Shown here piece by piece: positions 1 to 12,160 of a stretch of DNA of 64,000 nucleotides (position 1 is its first letter; every line of letters begins with the position of its first letter). Origin of the DNA: Diploscapter coronatus (Eukaryota > Nematoda > Chromadorea > Rhabditida > Rhabditidae); the NCBI GenBank assembly GCA_964036155.1, contig OZ038422.1:53467201-53531200 (forward strand). The letters are read 5' to 3'. Position numbers and translations under genes: made by a program. Under the pieces are notes generated by a model. It was not told the DNA's origin and did no database searches. It saw only the letters and a program-made list of their open reading frames with translations.

Positions 1-2376
1 GTGAGAAGTCCTGAAGGAGCAAGAGGACAACATCCATTTATTGCAGCCGCTGGATAACGACATTATGCACTGCGCCTAGTCACAAATGGAAATTGTTTAT
101 GAGAGCTGTTTGTCAGGAGCTGTGATTTTTCACCAGAAAATCCGCATGAAAAATCATATTTTTATCCGGAAATTACATTTCATGTTCTGAACCCCTGCAT
201 CTTTAGTTTTATGTAAATTCTTTAAGCGCGTAGTGTCACTTGAGTAGAAACACCAAATTAATTATGCATTCATGGGAGAAGCGCGTTAATTCTGACAGGC
301 GATAATTCGTGATTTCATTCATCTTGTTATTACTCACTTCAAAAGGATAGGTTTAGAGGAAGTTGAACAAAATCAGCGGAAATAGAGCCCGAACCAGTCA
401 TTTCTAGGGAATTGGCCAGGATGGCCATTCAATTCAAAAACGAAGCGTCTTTTATTTTCACTCATCCCGCATATTCAACCATTCAACACATGCATTAGAA
501 AAAAAAACGCAGACGGATTATTTCTGTTCTACGCTCAACCCCAAAAAATGAGTTATTACTTCCGGAATTTCGAATACCGAATTCTTAATTCAATTTTGAA
601 ATTTGAAATAACGCAGTAAAGGAAAAGATGACAGACTCGGGGCACATTTTTGAAATACCAGAATTCAAGCGAATCATTTGAATCAGAAATGGCATATAAC
701 CAATTTTTAATTCCAACATTTCCCTAAAAATATTATTAGACCACCAATACATTAATACCACCAGTTGGATATATGAATACTCTCGGGTTTTAAAATATCA
801 TTTTCACACGTTTTTCATCATTTCTTTGTCACGACAAGATGAAACTAAGCTCGTATCGCTAATTATGGAGTCAAAAATATTCTCCCCTAATTTTAGGTAG
901 GGAATTTTTGATAGAATATAATGAAGGCGAGCTTTTTTACTGTCGAAAAATATTTCCTAGTGTCTTTCCTTCAAAAATCACAACAATGAAAAATTGATGA
1001 ATAAGTTACCATTTAGCGGCGGCGAGCATGTCGAATGTTGAGGTTTGATTTGATCTGTGAAGTCCGTTGTTTGGATTTGAAAAGTAGCTGGATAATGCAA
1101 AGTTAGGACTTGCTGAATAAAGAGTGAGTGCAAGGAAGGGGAAGGCCTTGAAAGGGAAAGTGGAATAGAGCTGGGCAGGGAACGAGAAGGGGAGGGGGAG
1201 GCAGTGCTAACGGCCAAGACACGCCTTATGAGATAGAGCACAAAATGCGCAGAAGGACGAGGACAACATAATCAGGAAGGAACAGGAACAGCCCTACAGA
1301 GGGTTGAGGACTGACTTTTGAGGGATAACACAAAGCGGCAGTAATTGAGGCTGGAAATACACCCCTGAAGAAGGAACAAATCAGCCGATTCCGAATCAAC
1401 ACATCCAAAATCAAATCTCCAAACCAAGCATAGCCGAGTTTGCGAACAGGGTTGAATGAAAAATGCTCGAAGACTAATTTACTTTTTAGCATTTAGCGAT
1501 TAAAATTGAAATATTCTAAAGAGAAATATTCGAAATGGAAATATGCTGGTCAGCTCATCTCTAATTTTCATGTATATGAGAAGTGATAGTGAATTTACGG
1601 AGTTTTTTTTAGCAACTTTGAACAACTCAGAATAATTGGAGGTTCATGGAAGACGAATACATTTTCTGACAAGTCAAATTAGGATATCAGGTTAGATTCG
1701 AGTGCTTATGTTCAGCCTAATGACCACAGTGCTTCTCGAAATAAGTATGCGATGTTCATATTACATGTGAGAAATCACGCACATATCCAATTATGAATAA
1801 TTACCGATCATATGCTCTATGATTTCGAAATTCATGTACCCACTCTTCTATTTACGTACCAGGGTTATCAAGTAACGCATCACATCCTCCAAAAATATCA
1901 TAAATGCGAAGGATTAGACTATAATTAGAAATGCATGGATTCATTTGTATTTATTTCTGTTGCATATTTTCATATTTTTCAGAAAATAGGAGTCCTATCA
2001 TGTGAATTCCAGGCATTCAATACGGATAGTTGTCTGCATACTACTCATCCATCCATATTTAGATATTATTACACGTTTTGATAAATTTATTGGTAGAATA
2101 TTAAATGCAAGTTATGACAACAATGATAAGAAAATGAAATTCGAAATTCACCATAAATATTGCAACTTGTAAAAAAATTGTGGAATGATATAATAGTTCC
2201 TTGTTAATGACTGCGTCTTTTTATTAAGTAACGCAGTCATTTTGAAAAATAAAAGAAAACTCATTAATTGACAAAAATCACTCCGTCATTAAATGTCTCG
2301 TCATTCCATCTCTTCATTGTTTACAAACTGCCCATAAATATCATGTAAAATTTCTAAACAACCATCTTGCTTATCG
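1..2376. other. No convincing gene (window start to protease gene)
   Basis: AT-rich DNA without a coding chain I can defend. Open frames on the minus strand at 978-1241 and 1226-1492 are Ser/Pro-rich or hydrophobic shadows without good splice context. The first 80 bases could be the end of an intron followed by a last exon on the plus strand: a TTATTGCAG acceptor near 46, then about ten codons ending in TAG at 78-80. This is too little to call. Confidence 0.5.
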
Positions 2377-4114
2377 CTATTCTTCTTCACTTTCATAGTC
2401 TGGATACGGTTCTGGATCGCGCTTATGAATTTTGACGGGCTCTACTTCATTCTCTGGTTCAGCATATTCGGACGATTCAGAATAAAATTTTGAATTGTCT
2501 TTTGGTAAGTACTTCTGATATGAAGGTGGCTCGGATTTCTTGGGAGATTGCTTTTTAGTGACTGATAATTTAGATTTTAGGTAAAAAGGAGATTTTGAGT
2601 AATCATTAGGCTCATCGAGTTGGGAAACCGTAAATAGTCTCTTGAGGACAGCCAAATTCGAGCGTATCCATGGAACGAATGCCTTCACATAAGTGAACAC
2701 TCCTAAAGAAAAATTTAAAGAAACTTGACTGTAAAATTAAAATAAATAAGTCAAGAATCAGGGTTTAATCACGTCATGAATTTTATTAGCATTTTAGTTC
2801 GAACTTCAATTGAAGCTATGTGAGGTTTAAGCTACCTTCAAGAATTTTTGTTTAGTCAATTTAGTAAAAATTAAGTTAGACTTTTTTTTTTCAAGAAGGA
2901 AATTCCAGTGAAGTTGAATTTGCGATTATTTGCCACTTCCAAAATTTTTGCTCATCACCCACCTGGAAAAGTAGCAGATCCACACGTCCTGCTTTTGCTG
3001 GCAATTCCCTGAACCTCCCATTTTCCGTTTTTGAAGCACATTAGAGGCGAACCTGTATCAGAAAGAAAGCGCTTTTAAATTTCGAGTTTCTGACACATGC
3101 ATTACCTGAATCTCCATTGCAAACTCCAGGAGCCAATTTTGCAGATTTTGTCATGTAACCGGCACAGAGTTGGGTTTCTTCATTCAATTCGCCATCGTAG
3201 GCACTTTTATTGTTACAATTCTTCATTGGAACAATCGGGAGGAGTTCTTCATGATAATTGTACGGATAGAATTTTCCCTCTCGATACTGGCCCCATCCTA
3301 AATCATTCATTTTTATTTTAGATAGGAATATTTTTTCATTTTCGCATGCTATTACACAGAATATAAATTACTAACCGGCAATAACACAAATCGATCTTTC
3401 AATTGGCCGAGTAACAGGGAGACAGATCGATTTCGTTTGGTTAACTTTGTTCATTTCATTTGAAAGGCTGAAATCATTTGTAGTGGAAAAGGAAAATAGC
3501 ATTCGAAACCTACACGATCAAGGAAATATCGTAGTCGATTTCATCGTAATTATAGTCCGGATGCTCGATAATTTCGACAATCTTCTGAGTTTTTCCTCGA
3601 ACAATCACGATAAGATATTCCTCTTTGAATCTAAAAACGGAGAAAATCTTTAAAATGGAAAAATTTTAAGCCAGAAGCTTGTTAAATCTTTTTGTTCCGA
3701 GAATTTTCAATTTAGAGATTTCTATATCAATTTAAATCCAGTTTTGTCTTTTGAGATTAGCAACTATTTTCCTAATCCTTTGAAATTAAAAACACTATTC
3801 TCTCATATCCCTATTTTGAATCAACCTCTTTTTATCCACACAATGAGCCGCCGTCAAGACAATATTACTGTCAATCAGAACTCCGCCACAGTGCTGGTTC
3901 CCCCATCGATAGAGAATTCGTGCTAACCACGGAAAATCGTCGGGGTCACCCTTCACTCCAGCGAAGATCTTCCGCGCAAACTGAAAATAAATTTGACAAG
4001 TTCAAAGAAGCCTGTTGAGAAGCATACTGAACGTTCATCTCCAGATCCTGCACCGCATTGTTGACAATTTGCTGGAATAAGGAAGATACAACTCAAAATA
4101 AACAGAATCAGCAT
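2377..4114 (-). CDS. Secreted S1-family (chymotrypsin-fold) serine protease, copy 1
   Basis: Seven exons join in phase: 4028-4114, 3826-3980, 3514-3630, 3376-3467, 3106-3297, 2963-3052 and 2377-2702, giving 352 residues. A signal peptide (about residues 1-17) precedes a short propeptide-like stretch and the catalytic domain. The triad is visible: His75 in LTAAHC, Asp115 in DYDISLI and Ser214 in CNGDSG; the WGQ and PGVFT motifs follow. The specificity-pocket base (chymotrypsin position 189, six residues before the Ser) is Gly, and the 214-216 strand reads Ser-Lys-Ser, so trypsin-like specificity is not expected. After PWIR there is a tail of about 94 residues rich in Lys, Pro, Ser and Glu. The ATG at 4114 was chosen over one at 4171 because it gives a clean signal peptide. 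It is paralogous to the gene at 26500-29346. The physiological substrate is unknown; digestion or immunity are only possibilities. Confidence 0.9.
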
Positions 4115-4759
4115 AATTCTGGATAAACGAATAGTCCAGAAATAACTTATAGCAGACAGAATAGAAGACACTAGTGTTATTATTATGAATAATCAAAATT
4201 GTAAAATAACTTGGATGAGCAATATGATGCAGCCTTAGTCAGGAGAGGTTAGGGCAATATTCTTCATTTCTTCGTTCTATCGGATTGTTAATGATCTTAC
4301 AACACCTTTTGGCAATGAATCAGCAGGTCAGTTGTGCTTCTCACCTTGCTCGCTTTACGTGAACGTGGGAGAGAGAGAAATGATTCCTCAAGAAATCTTG
4401 AAATCAATGTGTCAGTCAGAGCTTCTAGTAATTTGAGATGCGCCACTCGAACTGGATATTTCTGAAATGCCTCTTACCACCCTCACGAAACTCGGCATTT
4501 ACATCCACAAGATATAGATTTTTGCTGATCATTTGTGAACTTTGATAAGAAATATTATTGAGTTCGACGCCAATTTTCATGATTGTCACTGACAATGGAA
4601 ATGCATAGGTAGGAAATCGCAAATCTTGATGAAACTTTCCAAATAGCGATTTTCGATGACAGAGATGACGATGTTAAAGTCAAACAGTACTGAATAGGAA
4701 TATGGAGTCAGAATTTTAAGCAGTTTTTCACTCGTATTTTGTATGGGAAATGAGCAAAA

Positions 4760-5064
4760 TCCTTTTCTCTTCTGAAATGGGATTGTAAGTAATGAAAAGC
4801 AAAAGGACTAGTTAAAACAAAAATACACTCTTTTATCGACCATTTTCGGCGAATAGAATACAAAGATCGCAGTATCGTTTGCAGAAGAGGAGATTGTAGG
4901 CCAATGACGGGAGAAAGCTAAGAAACGGAAATAGAATGATGGAGAGGGAATGTCATTGTGAACAAATTTCATTCACAAAATAACTTAAAGATAAAATTCT
5001 AATCTTCTTTATTTTTTCACTTACTTTCTAAACAACTGAATTTATTTCAAGTGAAAAGTAAAAT
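4760..5064. repeat. Left part of duplicated block (partner 24665-24960)
   Basis: This sequence, starting near TTCTCTTCTGAAATGGGATT, recurs with few changes at 24665-24960 in the same orientation. In the second copy it runs straight into sequence matching 12376 onward. Here it is separated from that continuation by the 7.3-kb transposon at 5068-12372. The 645 bases between the protease gene and this block (4115-4759) show no gene. Confidence 0.9.
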
Positions 5065-5084
5065 CAGGGGTGAGACCTAAGTAA

Positions 5085-5662
5085 AAATTACCGTCACGGT
5101 AATTTAATTTACTGTGACGGTAAAAAAATTACCGTCACGGTAATTTTGATTGTAAAAAAATTACTGTCACGGTAATTTTGATTGTAAAAAAATTACCGTC
5201 ACGGTAATTTTGATTGTAAAAAAATTACCGTCACGGTAAAATTCAACGAAAATGTGAAGGAGTTCCATAGTAAAAAATTACAATTCAATTTACTGTAACG
5301 GTAAAAAAATTACAATTCAATTTACTGTCACGGTAAAAAAATTACAATTCAATTTACTGTCACGGTAAAAAATTACAATTCAATTTACTGTCACGGTAAA
5401 AAAATTACCGTCACAGTAAAAAAAATTACTGTCACAATAAAATATTACTGTCTCATTTTACTTCGTCCCAAATTAGCCTAATTATTCTAATTAGAGCTTA
5501 ATTGTCTCCATTTTTTTTACTCATTCTGCCACTTAGGATACGGATCTTCAATTATGTGCAAAAAAACCGCAACTTTGTTTAGCCACTACGTCAGACTGGC
5601 AATTTACCGTGACGGTAAAAAAATTACATGATAACTCTATCATGTAATTTTTTTACTGTCAC
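5085..5662. repeat. Left subterminal repeat array of the Harbinger element
   Basis: Many copies of the palindromic core TTACCGTCACGGTAA and variants (TTACTGTCACGGTAA, TTACCGTCACAGTAA), alternating with AT-rich spacers such as TTTTGATTGTAAAAAAA and, from about 5275, TTACAATTCAATTTACTG. A further pair near 5604-5619 and 5655-5669 brackets an AT-rich hairpin (TTACATGATA...TATCATGTAA). The second spacer type is the reverse complement of the one in the right-hand array, so the arrays are inverted relative to each other. Such subterminal palindromes are natural candidates for transposase or accessory-protein binding sites; that role is inferred. Confidence 0.88.
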
Positions 5663-5929
5663 GGTAATTTTTCTTTTAAGTCATTTTTCAACATTTTTTC
5701 AATTTTTCTTGTTATTTTGAGAATTTTTACCCATTTTTCCAGGTTTATTTTCGTTTTTTTTCTAAAAGAATTATATTTGCATGATTTTTTTTTGTAGATT
5801 TTAATCTTCATTGTCATAGTTAATTACTTATCCTCTTAGAATTAAAGGTTTTGTCTTACGATTTTAATATCGTCGCTTAATTTTTTAATAGATGATCTCT
5901 TTTCTATGAATATTTTCGAAATTTCAGAA

Positions 5930-8024
5930 ATGAGCACCGAAGACTCGGAAGCAAGTTTGAGTGATGTCTCAATCACGAACCAGAGGCCGAGGAAGCGTCA
6001 TCTTTCGTGGAGCTCGGAGAGCGAATCCGATAACACATCTCAGCCTTCCACTTCGAAGTTGAAGAAGAAAAAAGCCACCAAAAAAAGGAAACTCGGGAAG
6101 AACAAGGAGATAAAAGGTTAGTTCATCATTTGCGATCCTTTAGATAACATTGATCAAATCTTCTCGATTAAAAACTTTCATCATAAGATGCTAGTCCAAT
6201 CAGCAATACGAAAAATACATTTCTAGATATGATGGTTCAAAGTACGGTATCCAAAATATTTTTTGAATATTCGTGGTAATAAATAAGTCGAAATTCTCTA
6301 GTTAAATAAAATTAGATTCATTATTGCTAAGAATTATCTTTGAGGATCCTATTTTGAAATTATTGACCTTTTCAGTACATTTGCCTAAAGAAGTTTCTGT
6401 CCAGTTGATCAAGAACTACTACAATCCTGATTATCAGAAACTCCTCGCCGACTCGAAATCTCCTGATGGATCACGACGGTATGAACATTATCCTATATAT
6501 AGAAGAATTGATGAAACGAATATTAAGAATTTGACTATTTTCATGAAAATCGAGACAAATTTTGAAAAATAATGTATTTATTTTGTTTAAAGGTTTAACA
6601 TAAACTAATTCAACACAAAATTAGACTACATTTTCAAATGTCTATTATGCCAAACGAATCCTAGATTATGGACCTTATCAAGATCGGAATAATTTTATAA
6701 ATATTCAAAGTTTTCGAATTATTTTATTTCAGACTCGAAAGGGCCAAAGCAGCGTTGCTTGCAACTGTCAACAAAAAAATGCTCAGCCTTTGCCTGCCAG
6801 AAGTTGATGGAACTCAGATGAAAACGCACATTGACTACATTAAAGCGGCAACAAAGAGGAAAATTCTATCGGGCAAGAGCAGGTCATTTTTCCTCAAATT
6901 ATATAAATTCTTTCTCACTAATTTTTAAAATTATTCGGATTTGAATAGTGATAAGCTATATTTTGGTAAATTGTTAAGCTATAGCATGTTAAAGTCGTTA
7001 TTATTATCAACATTAAATTTGAATGTTTTCCTTTCAGAAACGAGCTTTCCCCTTCCCAACAAATCGTGTTCGACTTTGCCAGCAAAACTCCGGCGTTTGG
7101 AAAGATCAAAGGCGGAATAACTTCACTGGTAAGATTTTAAAAATTTTCTTTAAGAACGATCATGAATATGGAATTTATGTGCAGTCTAATTACTACAGAA
7201 TTATTGTATGAATTTTTAAAAATTTTATCACTCAATATAAGAAATTATTTATTAGCTAAGGATGTTGTTACCTATTAGAATCTGTGGTGATAAACTTCAC
7301 AGAATTTTCATAACGACGAAAATATTGAAGTTTTTTTTACAAAAATTGTAGTGATAATAAAATATGGCAAAAAATTTTTATCCAAATCTCTTAGAAAAAT
7401 TTAATGTACACCCATATATTTGATATATTTTTATATGTTACGTGAATTTTTGCAAATAGGAGAAATAATTCATAAAAAGCATACTGCGTATTTTCATTTT
7501 CTTATTCTAGCATGTCGGTATTATGAAATATTCTCGCAACGTAATAGTATCTATCAAATATAGGATGAGTTGTACTTTTTTCCAATTAATAGAACTTTGA
7601 AAAGTATAATTTAAAGGAAAATTTCAAATGTGGCATTCAGGTTCTGTCGGATGACGAACCCGGCGATGGTGGTGAACAAAGGGAAGTAGAACAGAGCCAA
7701 GATAACGGGGAAGCTGAAACGCACGAGGACGAAAACGACCCGAACTATGGACACGAATCTCTGGACTCGAGAATCATTTCGATCAAACGGGAACAGAAAA
7801 GGATCCAACAAGGACAGATGAGGATCGAAAAGACGCTCAGCGCCATACTCCAGAAATTGAATGTTAGTAAACCAATTATCTATTAATTGAATTTTTTGAT
7901 TCGATGTTCTATAAAAAATATCCAAATCTAACTTTGACGATTATTTTGTTTAAAATCTCAAACAAAGGAATATTTTCAGGAGAAGAACCCTGGTGTCGAG
8001 GACATGGACAGTCCTGAAATGTGA
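5930..8024 (+). CDS. Harbinger-borne accessory protein (unrecognised family)
   Basis: Six exons join in phase: 5930-6116, 6376-6478, 6733-6882, 7038-7128, 7641-7862 and 7980-8024, giving 265 residues. ATG 5930 lies two bases after a TTTCAG acceptor, compatible with trans-splicing or a 5' UTR intron. The N-terminal 60 residues are acidic/Ser-rich and then strongly basic (KKKKATKKRKLGKNKE, probable nuclear localisation signal). The middle is predicted helical, followed by an acidic stretch rich in Glu/Asp/Gln. A likely coiled coil lies near residues 228-250 (ISIKREQKRIQQGQMRIEKT). Harbinger elements generally carry a second gene for a Myb/SANT-like protein that brings the transposase to DNA and to the nucleus. 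This gene holds that position, but I do not see the Myb tryptophan pattern. It may be a replacement or a highly diverged version. Confidence 0.85.
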
Positions 8025-8706
8025 TCTGTTGTAGTCTCATCAACCCAGATAGTGGGTATTGCTTCAATTATCTGGAATCACTCTTCATAACCACATCTCG
8101 TCTAAAGCAACAAGTTCAAAAGTTGTTTATAAAATTTTCGATAAAAAATTCTTATGTGAAAAAAATTGCAAAGAGTTTATTAGTGAAGCTAAAAATCTAG
8201 CTCTATGCAGTTTAACAGACCGTCCTCTCCATTACCTATGAAATGAGCATTGCCTTTCTCTGGGGATCGAACGTTGGGGCGAAGCCTTTTCGCCTAGTCT
8301 TACTGTATTCTCGCGACGCTCTATAATTTCTTTATTTCCACTCAACGTCTCACCCCTCCCGCTAGGCAAAGTTCATCTTAGACAATCGAGAATATAAATA
8401 GAAAGAAATATATATATAAAAGAATAACTGTTATTTCATTTTATCGTCTAAATTTCTCAGTTTATGACGGGTACATTAGAGACCCATTATTCAATTTACT
8501 TTCTATGCTCAATGGTGAATTATTCGATTGATTGCTCTTTAAGTTCTTCCTTCATTCGGATTGTTTCTTTTATTGTACTCAATAGATTCTGAGTCATAAC
8601 TGTTTATTGCCATAAAAGGACAACCACAACAATACAAATAAATGTTTTCCAAATAATATTTACTTTCATGAGATGATGAGAATACAGACATTCATTGGTG
8701 AAAAAA
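8025..8706. other. Convergent 3' region inside the Harbinger element
   Basis: This is the spacer between the stop of the accessory gene and the stop of the oppositely oriented transposase. It must contain both 3' UTRs. I see no further coding sequence; the open frame at 8059-8241 lacks support. Confidence 0.6.
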
Positions 8707-10856
8707 TCACAATTGTTGAGCATAGAACGCTCGTGGATTGGGGCAATTGTTAGGAGAATGGATAAAATTCGGATTTGCTATGTTTGGATTTCTGATTGGT
8801 TTACGAAAACCCCAAATAAGCATAATGTTACTGAGTACGATACAAGCACAAACTACTGATGGAGCGTACTCCGTTGGTACACGAATAACATTTTGTAAAA
8901 TCTTAAACTTTCGCTTTAAACAGCCAAAAAATTGTTCTACAACTACACGCTTTTTGCGTATAATTGCATTCAAGTCTCGCTCTTGACGATTTTGGGGATT
9001 TCTGTACATTGCAATACAGACCGGGAGATTTTGGTAACCTTTGTCCGCGATAAGTTGGAATCTTTTAGATTGTTGTCTGCTCTCGAAATGAAAACTTGTA
9101 GAAGAGATGTAAGCGGAGTTGTCGTGGCGACTTCCACAATTCGTTGCATCCACGAAGAGACAATAACCACGTCCATCTGATACTGCCTAAAAGATAGCAT
9201 TAGTCTACCTATGCTTCGTGGTTATTATTTATTCATGGATATAATCGGGTGTAGTCAAAGTGAAAAATTGTCGAGCCTACACAATACAAGAACTTTTTTT
9301 AATGGGCTGTATATTTTATCAGTTTCTTAGATACGAGAATAAGAAGTGAAATTTCACATTTGTCAATCTGTATTGGTTGACTCTTCTATTTTAACGTTAT
9401 TAGATCCTCATAAAATATCTACGGCGAAATTGAGATATCGGTTTTCTTACTTATTTAATGTCTATCTAAAAATTAAATAACATTTCAAACGGATGTTAGA
9501 GACGCGAGATTTGACAGAACTGACTTGAACGTTGAGGAAGTATCCATGACGTCGTGCCCTGTAGTCTTGAGGATATAATCGTGGGGCTTCAATAGCTATC
9601 AGACTCCCATCGAGCGCCCCCCAAACTGCTGAAAATGGAACATTCTTTCAAAACATGTGTTGATATTTTTATGTTAATGAAAATCTTTCATGATTAATTA
9701 TTTCAGAGAATTGACACTTCGATTTTTTTTCCACTTTTCAATTGACGAATATCGAATTAAAGCTTGTGTGGAAATTACGAGTTTGGGGAAATCTTTCAAA
9801 TTCTAGAAAACCCACCAGGAATAATCTATCGCGATTTCAATATTTTTATCTTTAAATAGAAAAGCGAATTGATCCTACATGGTATGGTTTTTCCAAATGT
9901 TCTAGCACACAATTCTTTTTCCTGATCCGTTTTTGGGTAGACAATGGCAGCTTCCATTATGGGTCTAGAAACGAGCGCGTCAATCACTTGATGAACGAAT
10001 CGGGATACTGATTGCTGAGACACTCCCAGGGCGTCTGCTACAGCATCTTGAAAAGAATTGCTCGCAAGATAACGGATAGCTGCTGCCACCTAGAATTGTG
10101 GTGAATGTTCAACGATCTCATTCAATTAATATTTCATGCATATTCTAAATTTGCACTTATTCAAGAACTATAGTGATATCTAAAAGGTATTTTGATACCA
10201 AAACATTAGATTGGAATATGTTTAAAATTTTGATATATATGAGATGGATACAACGAGGATTATTTCTAAACATCCGATTCCTGAGCTGACCTATATTCAG
10301 TTCCCGTTTGGAACAAGTTGCTATTTTAGCAAAAGTATCTGCCTTAGTTTCTCTCAAACTTTGACTTTGTTCAATCACTACACAAAAGAATGCTTAAAGA
10401 TGAGTTGAGTTACGAAATTATTGCTTGACTACACATCCGTGTTAAGACGCATTCCGTGAAAGAGTCGAATAGAGTAATTTGCAAAGTATTCCGAATCCGG
10501 AATACTTCGTACTGAACCTCCTCACTCTATAATCGTTCGTTTTTTTTTTCAAAGAATGCATCTTAAAAATGATGTTACGAATGATACAAGACAATACGAT
10601 ACTGTTTGGCCCTTCCCTTAGGTACCACTTAATTTTACTAGTCTAAATTGCATAAATTTCAAAGGGAAAAGCTTACTTTTACAGTTGGTGAGATTTTGCA
10701 GTTGCGCCCTCTCGGAAGGTGTGGAGTTAGTAATCGGACAAGTCGACGGAAACCGAAAGGGGGGAATCTGTACCGGCGGATAAAACTGGACTGGGAGATT
10801 TCAAATTTCCAAATTGGATCCACAATTTTGTATCGGATGCGTCTCAATCGCGGCAT
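8707..10856 (-). CDS. PIF/Harbinger transposase (DDE_Tnp_4 type)
   Basis: Four exons join in phase: 10677-10856, 9879-10089, 9525-9628 and 8707-9186, giving 324 residues, a usual size for HARBI1-like transposases. Exon 1 has the N-terminal Harbinger signature (RRYRF...LVRLLTPHLPR). Exon 2 has the predicted helix-turn-helix (AIRYLASNSFQ...GVSQQSVSRFVHQV). The catalytic residues are all present: Asp137 in GALDGS, Asp213 in IADKGY and Glu249 in VVVEQFFG, with exactly 35 residues between the second Asp and the Glu (DD35E). The conserved NVQ|A..D motif is split by an intron after NVQ. It lies inside the inverted repeats of the element at 5068-12372, so it is a transposon gene rather than a domesticated HARBI1. 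It is predicted to cut and rejoin the element ends in the nucleus, probably with the partner protein encoded at 5930-8024. Confidence 0.95.
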
Positions 10857-10869
10857 AATATAGATGAAT

Positions 10870-12160
10870 ATAGATGTGTTAGTAATAAAAATGGAAACAA
10901 AATTTCAAAATAGCGGACACAGAGAAAATATACCACTATGCTATTTCGTTTCTTTCTCACTTTCGTACTCTCTCTCTCTCTCTCTCTCCTAGCAGTGCCG
11001 CCTCACGACACTAGCTCTTCTCCCTCCTCGTTAGTAGTTATCTATATTCCCTGACCATTAACAATTATTGATTGACCATTCTCCTCTGAATAGTCAGTCT
11101 ACCCTCCTGCTCTCCTGACGAGCGGCTGTTCTCCAATTTCCTCCGACTTCCCGGACTGTACTTTTACCCTTGTCTCTCGTAATAAATCCATTACTCGAGC
11201 ACAAGTGTTGACTGGCATAAAGGGGCACCATAACACTTAGTTACTAATCAATAAAAGGTATATTAATACTCAATAGTGGCAATAATTCAAGGAAAAGGTG
11301 AAGAAAACAAGAAGTAATAAGATGATGAACATGGTAAGGACATCATCCTGAGCGATAGTTATTACGGGGACCTGTCGATTATGTCATGTCTGTTTCATGA
11401 AGTAAATTGTCACGCAGGGGGGATCTGAAAACAACATCTTCACATTTTACTGTCCTTTTTCCTTATCCGAGTTGTCGTTGGTCCACGTAAAGTAATGAAG
11501 TTTGATGAAAGTAGTTTCATATCGTAAATTCGAAATTCAAATTTATATAATATCAATAACGTTGGCTGATGAATTCAAACTAGATGAAAATTGACAAAAA
11601 TATGCAATCCAATCACAACAATTGAGACGTCTATTATCATAATTTCTGCAGTTGCCTATTTCTTTTCATGGTCGTGTTTCAGAAACTAGAAGACCTGGGC
11701 TACTTTCTAGTATAAATAACTCACGGAATCTGGGGCTTTTAAAAAAGTTGAAAATTAAAAGAAGCGAAAAATCGACATGAAAATTTCCGTATGATTCGCT
11801 ATGTTCATCATAACTTCCTTATTCGGCGTCATTCCGACGAGATCTTTTCAGAATCGTGCTCAGCTGGTCTCTGCGAGCATTTTGATACCAAATTCGAATT
11901 TTGCGGAACGACCGGATCCGACCCTTCCGGAACATGCGGAACAAATGGTCGGATCGGGTTTTAACCATCAGATTCGTAATCAGCGTAGTCGAAAACCCCC
12001 AGGGGTGAAAAATGAACTCGAAATTTGAGGATCGACTTTTTGGGTATCATCTATCCCTCTATAAAAACACTACTCTAAGAAATGTCATATGCTAAAATTA
12101 GTTGTTATAAAAACACCTATTTAAAAAAACGGAAAAAATGATGGTTGATATGAAAATGTA
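10870..12160. other. Non-coding right part of the Harbinger element; possible LTR remnant
   Basis: No exon is supported here; the open frame at 11801-12028 has no homology I recognise. A CT-dinucleotide run lies at about 10971-10988. The stretch from TGTTAGTAAT (about 10876) to CACCATAACA (about 11238) starts with TG, ends with CA, and has an AATAAA about 50 bases before its end, like a solo LTR. No clear target duplication flanks it, so this remains tentative. The transposase promoter must lie in or next to this region. Confidence 0.4.

Noticed and set aside
978..1492. Overlapping minus-strand open frames near the window start
   Set aside because: Compositional (Ser/Pro/Leu-rich), no consistent splice sites, and neither resembles a known protein.
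5085..5460. CRISPR-like regular repeat array
   Set aside because: Repeats are palindromic, spacers are near-identical AT tracts rather than unique, and the array is the subterminal part of a eukaryotic transposon.
11801..12028. 75-codon open frame inside the Harbinger element as a third transposon gene
   Set aside because: No start context, no domain, and it lies in otherwise non-coding DNA next to the right subterminal array.
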